64,000 nucleotides of DNA from Pleodorina starrii (lineage: Eukaryota; Chlorophyta; Chlorophyceae; Chlamydomonadales; Volvocaceae), in NCBI GenBank assembly GCA_030267565.1, contig BRXU01000006.1:3212001-3276000 (forward strand), read 5' to 3'. Below, piece after piece: positions 37,586-48,200 of the stretch. Position 1 is the first letter of the stretch; every line of letters begins with the position of its first letter. Below the pieces are notes generated by a model. That model did no database searches. It was given only the letters and a program-made list of their open reading frames with translations, and was not told the DNA's origin. The position numbers and the translations under genes were made by a program.

Positions 37586-39850
37586 TCGAGCTCTCGTTTA
37601 TTCTGGTGTTTGAGACATATGATTTGAGCTTGGTTTGGGTACGTGGCAACGTCGACACTTAGGCATGCGTCGGGAGGGGAGGTTGCGAGTTATGGGATCG
37701 TGCTAGGCTAGGCTGGGCTATGATGGGGGGTTCATGGCGACGACGAGCGGGCGGAGCGGGCGGCGGGGTGGGGTTGGGGGTAAGGCAGAAGAATCCGCGC
37801 AGCGGTGGGACGGAGGCGATGCAGGCGACGACGTGCGGTGGCAGCACACCCTGCCTGCGTTGAGCGGCGGATGTGCAGCTGTGGGTTCTCCAGATGTGGT
37901 AACCCCATCTTCCCTCACCACCGTCGCTATTAAGCCGCGAGGCAAAGCTGCTTCGCGGCGGCCCCCGCGAAGGATTGAATCCGTCGCTCGTCTACTACCG
38001 GTATATTATGCGTACGTAGCTACGTACCCGTCGACAGCAGGCCGATGAGAAGTAGTAGCGCCACAAGATTCCTACTTAGGATCCTCGAGCGGCCACCTTC
38101 CGTGAAGTTCTCCATCCTTCTTGTGGCAGGCTGGCAGGCAGCCCGTGAGGCAGACGCTTGGCGCAGGTGCAGGCAGGAGGAGGCCGTTGGGCAGTAGTCG
38201 TGTGCCCCCGGCGTGTCCGTATCGAGAGCTACAGCTGTGGATTCGTGAAGCTCCTCAGTTCAGCAGAACACGCGACGTTTCGGCGCTTTGCATCGCTGCA
38301 GCAGCATGGAGGGATTGGAGAGCTACGGACCGAAGTGTTTGGGGACCGATGTGCCCCGTTAGTTAGGTTTTATAGCGATCAAGGCCCCGCTAATTATTAT
38401 TTAGCTTGCTTGTGGTTGTATGTGTTCGTACGAGTACTACGGACGGCCGGACGGACGGTCAGCAGACCACCGGCCGCAATGCTGGACCGTCGCAATGCTT
38501 GATGGACTTGCGGGAACTCAGCTCGCAAGAGCGGGCTGCAGCCTCGCAAACGGAACAACACCCGAGACAATAAAAAAACTTCTGCGCTGATTACAGCGAC
38601 TGCAAGTCGCTGCACTTGAGGCGATGGTGGTTAGGAATTCGGTGGAGCCTGCGCGCAGCTTCTGTGCAGCTGTGGGTCCTGCAGGCAAGGGAAGTTGAAC
38701 GGTTCGTCCGGGGATCTGGACGGGACGGGACGGCCCAAGTACGAACAAAGGTGACCACTGGCCAGTCGTGTTTCGTCATAGGCTCATCATCAAGGGCAAA
38801 CCTTGGTGACCAAGGCAGGCGCCAGGGCCCCCCTTGGCATTGGCCAGGTTCCTCTGGAAGATGTGTCACGTTGCACTGAAAGGCGCTTCGCGCTGAAGCG
38901 GTCGAGGGAGAGGAGGACGACGATCGGCCGATTGCCTCCACCCGGCTTTTATGGACATCCCCGCACACGTGTGTGTGTGTGTGTGTAAAACTTGTAAGCT
39001 GGTAACTTTGGACGGCTCACGGCCGGAAGCTGGACGGGTCGGCACGCAACGCAAGTACGTAAGGCAACGCAACGCGACCTGCCAGACCCCGGATAGTAGG
39101 AGCGCTTCGGGACCTGTGCTCGAAACGGATCGCGGACTACTCAACAGTGAGGCGTCTTCGACGAATGCAGGCTTTCTAGCGAACATGCACCACGACCGGC
39201 GAGAGAGGAAGAGACAGAGACAGAGTGTGTGTCTGTGTGTGTGCTCTTCGCCACACCCTATTTCGCTAGATATCCGGATCAAACCATATCGTCTACGTCC
39301 CTACGATACATCCGTTGCTTCATCCTTGACCGACATCGCACGCAGTAAGCCCCGCGTCACCACCGTCCAGCACCCACGGTTCCACGCCCACCGTCCGCCG
39401 CACATCACACCACGCCACGTCAAGCCAACGTCATCGCTCTCGCTGCTCTGATCCTTCATTCGGCGCGCTTGGATGGCCCCGCTGGCTCCTTCCTTCTCTG
39501 TCCTTCCTTCTCTGTCCTTCCTGCCCTCTGTCCTTCTGGAACCCACCACCGTGATGAATCACAACATCACATTCAGCTGAATGACAACATTCGCTTTAAC
39601 GATCTTCTAACGACTATATTTCTAAATAACATACAGTTAATGGAGCCGAAGGCCATGTATGCATGCAAACATGCGTGCTACCTGTAACGAACACACGCTT
39701 CCGTCAGACGGATGGATCTCAGAAGGGCCGAACTGAGCCTTCGCTTCACTGGATCAGCTTACCTGCAGCTGTGCACGCCCTACCAGTGCATACGTTCGTA
39801 CAGCTACGATGTGATCTATTTTCAATATGTGTGTCTGTCTGTTTGTGTGT
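37586..39850. other. Spacer between the pherophorin genes, upstream of gene 1
   Basis: It should hold the promoter and probably the missing signal-peptide exon of pherophorin 1, but no ATG here leads into a hydrophobic stretch with a matching donor. It contains short CT- and GT-rich tracts (GT run near 38970-38985; TCCTTCCTTCTCTG repeats near 39485-39535). Small open frames show no recognisable protein. Confidence 0.5.
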
Positions 39851-39857
39851 CTATCTA

Positions 39858-39992
39858 CCTTCGGCGGCGGCGGCGCCTGGCAGAGTGCTCGCTACTAGTC
39901 GCGAATGGTGGCGGAGGTGGCAGAGGTGGTGGCGGAAGTGGCGGAGGTGGCGGAGGTGGTGGTGGTGGTGGCGGCGGTGGTGGTGGGTACTG
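39858..39992 (-). repeat. Pro-codon trinucleotide tract after the pherophorin 2 stop
   Basis: On the plus strand this is an imperfect GGT/GGA/GGC run. On the minus strand it continues the frame of pherophorin 2 past its TAG for 45 more codons (Gln-Tyr, then mostly Pro, then a short Arg run) to the next in-frame TAG at 39855-39857. As annotated it is 3' UTR, unless the stop is read through or spliced out. Confidence 0.7.
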
Positions 39993-41902
39993 CTAAGCGG
40001 GCGGGCTCGGCGGCAAGGCTGGCCCCATCGGCCTCCCAGCGCAGAACTGGCCAACCTCGTCGAACCGGACAACGCAGCTCACCGACACCCCGCCCACGAA
40101 CCCCTCCGCCAGCACCGCCGCGTAGACCAACAGGTTGGGGTACGCCGCGCAGCGCAGCTTCTCACGCACGGTAAACCGCAGCCACTCGCCCATCATCCGC
40201 TGCGTCACCAGGCCGCTCAGTGCCGTACACGCCGTCTCGTCCCAGGTTACGGAGCCGCTCATGCGGAACTCGGTGGTGCCGTTGCAGGCGGTGACCTTGA
40301 GCGGGTCCGGCAGCTGCGCTCGCGCCGCCGCCGCCGCCGCCGTCACGTTCGCAGAGATCAACTGCTCTAGGGCGGTGCAATTGACGTCACGGCCGAACAG
40401 TCGGTCCGGCGGCGGCAGAGCAGGTCCACCCTGCTGACGGTTAAACCTGAAACCAACCATGATGTCGAAGGCGAGGGCTTCGGGCTGCTGCGACGGCGAC
40501 GGCGTCGGCGACGGCGACCGCGACGGCGGAGGTGAGGTTGGGCGGGGCAGGGGTGACGGCCGCGGCCGCGGAGCCTTCCAGGGCGACGGCGACGGCGGCG
40601 GGGTCCGTGGGCGCGGCGGCGGCGGCGTTGACGGCAGCGCCGGGGCCAGCGGCCTGGAGTAGCAGTAGTCGACTGTGAGGTATTTGACGACGCAGGGCGC
40701 CAGCCGGCCCGCCACGGCGCCTTGCGCCACCGCCACCACGCGGACTTGGAGGTTGGGGTAGGCCGAACAGTTTCGGTTCCGGAGCATGGCGTAGGCTGAC
40801 CAGCCGTACATCATAGGGGAGCTGATCAGGCGGTCGAATGCCGTACACGCCGCGCTGTCCCACACGATCGCGCTGCTCAGGATGAACTGCGTTGAGTTAC
40901 AGGACGTGGCGGGGCGGAAGGGCTGCGCGATCTGTGCGCCGGCGAGCGTCGCCGCGTCGGTGAGGTTACGGGCCATGAGCAGCGCCAGGCCCGTGCAGTT
41001 GACGTCACGGCCGAAGACGCGATCCGGCGGCGGCGCGCCCGCCTTTTGAAAACCGAATTCGACGCCCACGTCGAACCTGATGGTGGGCGGCGGGGCGGGC
41101 GGGCTGGGAGGAGGCCTGGGAGGCGGTGGGGAGCCGGCGGGGCGTGGCGGGGAGCGGGTGGGAGGAGGAGGCCGGGACGGCCGGGGCGGGGAGCGGGTGG
41201 GGGGCGATGGGCGAGGTGGGGTGCGTGGGGTTGGAGGAGAGCGGACAGGTGGTGGTGGTGGATTGACTGGCTTGGTGCTGGGTGTCTGTAGGAGGGAGCG
41301 GTGGGAGCGTCCTGCCGTTGACCAGGACGTGGTGGTTTCGGAGTCTCCGCCCGACGCAGCGGTGGCCTCGAGGGATGCCTGCGTCAGCGCACCAGCCGCC
41401 GAAACGGCGGCAGCTGCCGGCGACAGAGGCGTATGGTTGGTTGGCGGGAGGAGGAGGGGGAAAGCATTGTCAGTGAAGTCGACATTGCGCCGCGGTGCTG
41501 TGGGGAGGTCCGTTGATAAACGAATTCATTCAGTGGCAACATTGCCGGTTAGTACGCATAAGGCTTGTGAGCAAGCCGTGGCCTGGAAAGGCCGGGGCTG
41601 ACAAATAGAGGCTAGGAGCAGGGTCGATCACAGGAGCTCGAACGCAGTAGGCTGTGTGTTCGACGCTTCTGAAACCAACAACCGACAGTGCATGACAGGA
41701 GTGGTCGAATGGGCGTTATGGGCCGAATCAGGCGTCTTAACGTGTCAAAGAAAGGGAAGTATTGGTGGGCCGCGCGGACTGAGGGCTGGTGCGTTGTTCG
41801 TCGGAGACCTTTGCGAAATGCGCCCACACCTGCCAAGAACAGACTGAAAAGCAGCATCCGCGCGAGCTCAAGTCGCGCCCTCCTGCAAATGTAGCTGCTC
41901 AT
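39993..41902 (-). CDS. Pherophorin-family protein 2, two pherophorin domains
   Basis: Secreted matrix glycoprotein of the pherophorin family, paralogous to gene 1. Model: exon 1 41902-41830, intron 41829-41498 (GTGTGG to CCACAG), exon 2 41497-39993, giving 525 residues. Exon 1 encodes a basic start followed by the hydrophobic stretch MLLFSLFLAA. That is a signal peptide, and the G|CA junction keeps phase 1. An alternative ATG lies at 41857. Next come an Ala-rich region ending HRSLL, a Pro/Ser/Arg linker, pherophorin domain 1 (about 168-305, PPPDRVFGRDVNCT), a Pro/Ser linker (306-366) and domain 2 (about 367-511, PPPDRLFGRDVNCT). The frame of exon 2 is open up to 41525 with no ATG, which requires a 5' exon. 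It lies 2.4 kb upstream of gene 1 in the same orientation, as expected for tandem duplicates. Confidence 0.82.
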
Positions 41903-44900
41903 TTCTGTAGTTGCCGGCTTGGGGACCGTTGTTGTTGTAATGATTGTAATCGTGCTCACTGCTCAGCGTACCTCCAGTGCTCCAACGGTAGGAAACCGTT
42001 GAAACACCAAACATTAGCCGTGCACGAATGGACCACTAACTATAACTAATTCTGTCACCGCACATGCATTTAACCGCGATGCTGGAGATGCCGTCCATCG
42101 CACCCGATCGGAGTACGACGTTGATTTAGGCAAGCGGGTCCACAACTTGCTACATATGCCGCAGCAGCAATCCTCAAATAGCTTTAATATTCAAGCGCAG
42201 ATAGATCTCTGCCTTAAAATTTTATTAAATGAGCGTGACTGCTACTGTGTCGATTCCTGCTGCTGTCCCGTCGAATTTGGCCCGTCACAGACTGTCATGG
42301 TTCGTTGGTTCCAATCCCTTCGCTGCGGGCTTTGCGGGCGATTGTGCGGTAACCCGAGATATACCTCAACATTACTTATGCCGCATTAGTATCATGTATC
42401 AAAACTGTCACGTGAATCATACCCTACTGTGATACATTTTTGGGTACGGGCAGGTAGAGGAGGGTAGAGGCCGTCCTGACAGTCGAGTCTGGGCTTCAAC
42501 TCGACGCCTTGTGCTTGGGACAGCCCGGAAATTTCTGAAAGAATAATCTTTCGCGCTGGATGGCTACCGCCTTTCACCTCGGTCGCAACCGCCGAACCCT
42601 CGAGCTATTATGGATGATCCCTGATGATCGACTCCTTGTCCCTTTCGGTCGGGCTGCGCTGACAGGCCCCCCAAAACCAAACCCAAGTCCAGCAGGGCTT
42701 ACAGATGGGCCAAACGCCGTGAGCGTAGGTCCCATTGAGGCGCGGCGGCGAAGGCTGGCCATGTGTCCTAATCAGGACCGCCGCCGTCCCATAAACAGGA
42801 GGCCGCAGTCGAACGCAAGAATCCGCCTTCCGTAAGGAGACGCAAAACACACAAAATTATACACACGCACGCAAACGCAAACGCACACACGCAATATCCG
42901 CATTTCGCCCACAAAACGCCGGCATTATAGTTTCCTGGGCCCGCCTTTCGGGCGCCACAGGGCAAGGGTTTCAGCATTCGACTGCTTTCGCGAACCACCC
43001 AACCACCGCTACGACGAAACCACGCACCACTCCCCGCGTCTTCTTGTTCATTCCGCCCCCCATCTGCACGCGTCTCCTCCTACGGTCCCGTTAAACGAAA
43101 CCCGACAGCACGCAAACGCCGAGGCGCTCGGGCGTGCTCGCACCTCTTACGTAATCAACCGACAGCCAACACAAACACAAACACCGACACAGACACAGAC
43201 GCTAACTCAAACACAAACATAACACGCTTGCCAAGCCTTGATCACTCCGCGTTCATCGCCACCCGCCAAACGCACCACCACAATGTCGAAGTCCCGACGC
43301 AGAAGGACTCCCAGCGTCTGATTGATTTGAACAGCGGCGTCCTCCTTGAAGGCGTGGGCGTCTTCCAAACGCGACAGCAAGGACCAGCATGAACGCGACC
43401 ACACACACACACGCACGCACATGCACGCACACACACGCGCGCGCGCGGCTGGAGTCACGGGCACCGGGCTGCAACACCGACCCATGGGTCACACGTGGTA
43501 GCTCCAGAGACGATACCGTGTACGATACCGGGTACAACAACACGATACCACGCACGATACTGTACTAGAGACGATACCGGTGCCCGTACACAACCGCCGC
43601 ATACGAAGCTCGCCCTAGAGGCGGCTTCCTTGGGCTGGGGCCCCCCTGGACTCACTGAAACAGAAGCCAACGAAACAAACTAAAAACTGAAATGACCTTG
43701 CTTGCACCCAACCCGGGCGCGCCGCGTTCGGTGCAGACGTAGTGCCGCCGCCGACCCACCAACCCACCATCAGCAGTTTGTCATTCATGGGTTGTTCCAG
43801 GCTTCTTCAGGCCCACACACAACGTTCCGAGATTCGAATGATGCAGCGCGCAAGGACATGTTTGCGCACGCCGCCGCCGCCCGCCGCTGCCCCCCGAAAA
43901 AGAAAGAGAACGCACGCACGCGAGCGCCGTAATGTGGTTCGAGTGCAGGCAACGATTCCTCGCTCCTCCCCCTCGTCCTCCTCCTCCTCCTCCTCCGCTG
44001 CCGCCGCCGCTGCCGCCGCCGCTGCCGCCGCCGCCCCCGGCTCTTACGATGCTCGCCACCTCTCACCACCTCCCACTCAAGCTCTCTTCCTCCTCCGCTT
44101 CCTACCGGTAGTCTGTCCCTCTGCGCAGCGCCTCTTCTCCGCGTCTGCCCTCCTGTTCCTACACCCCGAACGCAAACAGGCCGCGTGCTTGGGCTCAGCC
44201 TTCTTGCGCCTGCCTAGTGCCTACCCACCTACCTGCCTGCCTGTCTGTTTCCGCCTCACATGCGGAAACCCCCAACAGTCACGTACGCCTGCCTGCCGAC
44301 CTGCCTACTTACTCGACCTACTCCTTACCGTCTTGCCCAGCTCACAGCACCCCGTTACTTGTTGACACATGCCACCGCGCCTTCCGATCTTCCATTCCTC
44401 CCTCCCTCTCTCGTCTCTCTTCTTTTGCCCCTTCTCCTCCGATCCCTCCCGACCTCCTCCACACACGCGCGCGTCGTCACAGGCCCCCCACCTTCCTCCC
44501 CACGAATCCAGTTGCCTTCGCTTCGCTTCGCCTTGCTTCGGATGCGCGCGCAAAGGTCTTTCGAGCAGTGCGCCCCCGCCCCCACAATCGCCCTCCCCCG
44601 CCGCCATTCGCCGGTGTCGCCGCTCGCGGCTACTTCTCGCTGCGTCTCGCCCTCATCTCTCTCCCTCCGCGTTACCGTTCACGGGCTTCGGCCTATACGT
44701 GGACACCCCGCAGGTTCTTCTCACTCAGGAAAAAAACTTCGAGCCTGTACATCCCAAGTACGCGCATCGGTCGCCCGAGGCGAGCGGGCGAAACAGAACC
44801 CCACATAGCCACCCGCCGAGCTGGCGCTGCCAATGCCACCCCAAGGCCCCCCATGCCGAGCTACATGTACAGACCAGAGACCAGCCCATCCCAGACCCAG

Positions 44901-45251
44901 CCTCAGTCCGAGTGCCAACCCCGCTCACGCCGTCTCCGTCCCTCCGCTGCGGTATCTTCTTTCCGCAACCCAAACCCCAGCCAGCCCCAAACCGCTTCCC
45001 TGCAGCTCCGAACCCGCCGCCCAATCGCCCAAGCTCAGCCCGGCGCCCTCTCTCGGCTCTCGCTCCCTTAAAAGCCTCTAACTGTCGACCAGCGCAGTGC
45101 AGCACAGGGCACCGGGCACCCTCGCGGTGCGCCTCTGCGGCACCCCTGCACTCCCACAAGCACTGGCGCCCTGCGGCCGCACTGCGGTACCCTGTGCCCT
45201 GTGCCCGAGGGTGTGTGCTGCCCTTGGGCTGCCGACCTGCCGACCCGCGGG
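41903..45251. other. Gene-poor stretch, no supported CDS
   Basis: This lies between the 5' end of pherophorin 2 and the last kinase exon. It has CA/CG-type microsatellites at about 42842-42898, 43155-43220 and 43398-43447, repeated CGATAC words at 43508-43580, and a TCC then GCC trinucleotide run at 43975-44037. It also has long pyrimidine-rich sequence at 44040-44660. Open frames here are Pro/Ser/Arg-rich and low complexity, with no domain and no consistent splice pattern. The kinase 3' UTR and the pherophorin 2 promoter must lie in it, but I cannot place them. Confidence 0.55.
44674..44702 (+). repeat. 29-bp dispersed motif, copy 1
   Basis: It begins ACCGTTCACGGGCTTC and ends GGCCTATACGTGG. 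Two further copies lie in kinase introns: 52125-52153 in the same orientation and 51073-51101 inverted. All three are preceded by CT-rich sequence on the same strand. Confidence 0.8.
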
Positions 45252-48200
45252 TCAGCTCACGACGCAGCCGCACGGCGCGCAGCGCGGCCCACCGAGACGG
45301 TCGGCGCCGGGCAAGTCGAAGCCGCCGCCCGCGCTGGCGCCGCTGGGGAGCGAGCCAGGAGACGTCGGCGAGTGGAGGAGGCCGCTGCCGGTGCTAGGCG
45401 CGCGGGAGCCATCCAGACCGACCGGACCTGACCCGGCGGCGCCCGGCGGCGGCGCGTTGGCGGGCGCGGGCGGCGGGCGGCCGGGCGTGGGCGCGGTGGG
45501 CTGGGGGGGTGTCCTCGGCAGGGCGGCGCGGCGGCCGCGGAAGGAGAGGCCCTTGGAGCGCCGGCCGAGGGAGCTGCAGGGGAGCGGGGCGGGGGAAGCG
45601 GGGGGAGGGGGGTTAGGGCGGGGGGCCGGCCACACATACACACACATAGGCACACAGACAGGGGAGGGAGGGGAGGGCGGGAGGGCAGGAGCAAGTTGGG
45701 GTTTAGGGGTCAGAGAGAAACGGCACGCGAAAGGACTGGCTGGGAGGAAGAGCATCGGGAGGAGGGAGGGCATCGGCACGCCGCCCCAGGCGCAAGGCCG
45801 AGCCGCGCTTGCAGCCGGAATGGAATGGAATGGAAAGGAATGGGGTTGAGTTGAGTTGTTGCACGATCGCAGCCGCGCACACAGACACACACACGCGCAC
45901 GCGCCGGGCCCGCTGGTCACACCCTTCTTAGGGTCAGGTGGCCCACTGGAACAGTATAAAACAGTGTAAAACAGTATAAAACAGTATAAAACAACATCAA
46001 ACAGCAACCTCGCGACGCAGCTAGGCCCTCACCCCAGCGACAGCAGGCTCCTGTGGCTGGCAATGCTGCGACTGCTGCTGCGGTCCTTGCCGCCCGTCGC
46101 TGCGCTGCCGGGCCCCGTGCCCGGCCCCGTCACCAGCGGCGACCCCGCCGTCGCGCCGGCGGCGGCGCCGCTGACGCCGGCGCTGCCGCCGCCGCCGCCG
46201 CCGTCGCCAAAGAGAGACACCGCGCGGTGGGTGCCCGAGTGAGTCGCGGCCGCCGCCGCCTCGGCCTCGTCCATGGCTTCCAACGCCAGCTCCATTTGTC
46301 GTACGACCAACGGCATGCTGGGCCGATCGGCGGGGTTCTGCGGGGGAGGACCGCGAGGACGGGAGGGAGGGCGTGAAGGGGAGCGGGGGCGGGAGATCGG
46401 GGTTTCGGCGTGTGGCCGTGTGGGTCCCGGGAGCGATGAGGAGGTTGTGCTTGCTAAATGGGTACTAAATGCAGCAGACCGAGCGGCCCCCCACCCCGCG
46501 CGCCTTCGCACCCGCACCGCGGCACCGGCACCCGCGCCCGCACCCCCGTGCTCTCGACCCTTCAGTTCCGCACCTGCGGAAAAGCTCCGAAACCTCACTC
46601 CCGTCCCCGCCCGCGGCCCACCAACCCGCCCCAACCGGCACCGTTCGGCTGCGTTTCCCCCTCAACCACCCACGCGCCCAGCCACGTCACACCCAACCTC
46701 CCACCCCGGAACCCAGCCCCCAGCTGCCGCACCTGCGCCCAGCACTGCTGCACCAGGTCCCAAATCGTCTGCGGCATGCAGTCGGGCCGCGAGTGCCGGA
46801 AGCCCTGCGCGATGCGGCTGCTCAGCGCCTCAAGCTCGTCCTTGCTGTACAGCTCCAGCAGCAGCACGCGGCCAAAGACCTCGTACAGTACGACACCGAA
46901 GCTGAAGACGTCCACCTTCTCGTTGTACGGCTCGTGGCGGATGACTGCAAAGAGATCGGGAAACCAGGGGGGTGGGGGTATTGGGGTTCGGGGTGGGGGT
47001 CGAGCGGGTGGGTGGGAGCAGGGCCCACTCACCCACACAAACCCAACCACACCCACCATCTTCACACCCACAAGCAGGCCCCCCCCAGCCCAGCCCCCCC
47101 CAGCCCAGCCCAGCCCAGCCCAGCCCAGCCCAGCCCAGCCCAGCCCAGCCCAGCCCAGCCCAGCCCAGCCCAGCCCAGCCCAGCCTACCCTCCGGTGCCA
47201 TGTACAGCAGGGTTCCCGCCCGGCCAGTCAGCGCGTAGGCCGCCTCCCCCTGCGGCGGGATCTCGTCCCGCCCCGTCCAGCCGCCCAGGGTGCTGCTGGC
47301 GGCGCTCTCCGAAACCATGCGCTGCTGCTGGGGGGAGAGGGGGAGGGGGGCCCGGCAACAGGGCGGAGACGGAGGCGCATAGTGTTTCGATTATGAGGGG
47401 TTAAAAGGCTGACAGGCAATAGGCTGAAAAGGCAACAGGCTGACAGGCTGACAGGCGTGTTGGGAAAGCGCAATGGAGTTCAGTCCAGCAGCCACCGTTC
47501 ACACCCCTTCGCAGCCCACACCCCTCACAGCTCACCGGCGCCGCCGAAGAGCTCGCCTGGCTCCCCGCGCCCGTCACATGCGCCAGCAGCGGCGAAGCAA
47601 GCGCGCTGGGCGTGTGGCCGCCGCCGCCGCCAGCGGCGGTGGCGGCGGCGGCGGCCGCCATCGCCGCTGCCGCCGCGACGCCGGTGCTGCCGCTGCCGCC
47701 GCCGATCTGGCCGAGCGTGCGAAAGCTGGCGGCGGCGTTGGCCCGCGACGGCGACGCCGTACCGCTGGGGGCGCCGCTGGCGGGGCCGAGGACGTGCGCG
47801 ACGGCGGCGGCGGTGGCGGCGGCGCCGCCGGTGGTGCCGTAGTCGCCCCAGGAGTGCGTGCTGCTGCTTTGGCGGACGAGGCTGGACTGGCGCGCGCTGC
47901 GATCACCTGCGGGCACAACCGCGGGCGTGTGGGTGTGGGTGTGGGTGTGGGTGTGGGTGGGTGTGGGTGTGCAGGCAGGTTGAAAGGAGGGTGAGTGTGG
48001 GTGCATGTGGACGGGCGTGGGACCGTGGGCGCTTACTTTGGTCAAGAGGCCCAAAACCGGAGCATGGGGTGGGTTACCAGGGGCGCGCCAAAGGGAGGGC
48101 GGATAGGCCTGGCCTGCCTCCGAGGCAAGTCCCCAGACCCCTACGGCTGCCGACATGCCACATGGGGCAAACGCACCGTAACCCCATGTAACCCCACCCC

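Larger units (their letters stand above)
45252..47327 (-). other. Kinase exons 14-17: APE motif, C-lobe and tail
   Basis: Exon 14 restores the kinase domain with RAGTLLYMAPE. Exon 15 gives EKVDVFSFGVVLYEV and the helix ending LVQQCWAQ. Exon 16 begins NPADRPSM (the conserved Arg) and runs into an Ala/Gly/Ser tail ending SHRSLLSLG. Exon 17 (45573-45252) continues SLGRRSKGLSFRGRR into a Pro/Gly-rich tail ending CAPCGCVVS. Exon 17 is supported by a matching phase (GG|C), a GTGAGG donor and a TGCAG acceptor. It has no domain of its own, so its confidence is lower than that of exon 16. Confidence 0.7.

Noticed and set aside
36894..37613. Gly/Val-rich plus-strand open frames
   Set aside because: Antisense to the Pro-rich linker of pherophorin 1.
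38397..38615. Minus open frame with a hydrophobic start, as a signal-peptide exon for pherophorin 1
   Set aside because: Its first codon is GTG, and no donor in the right phase follows the hydrophobic part.
39712..40370. Gly- and Arg-rich plus-strand open frames
   Set aside because: Reverse strand of pherophorin 2 and of the GGT tract.
44217..45397. Long plus-strand Pro/Ser/Arg open frames
   Set aside because: Low complexity with no domain; partly antisense to kinase exon 17.
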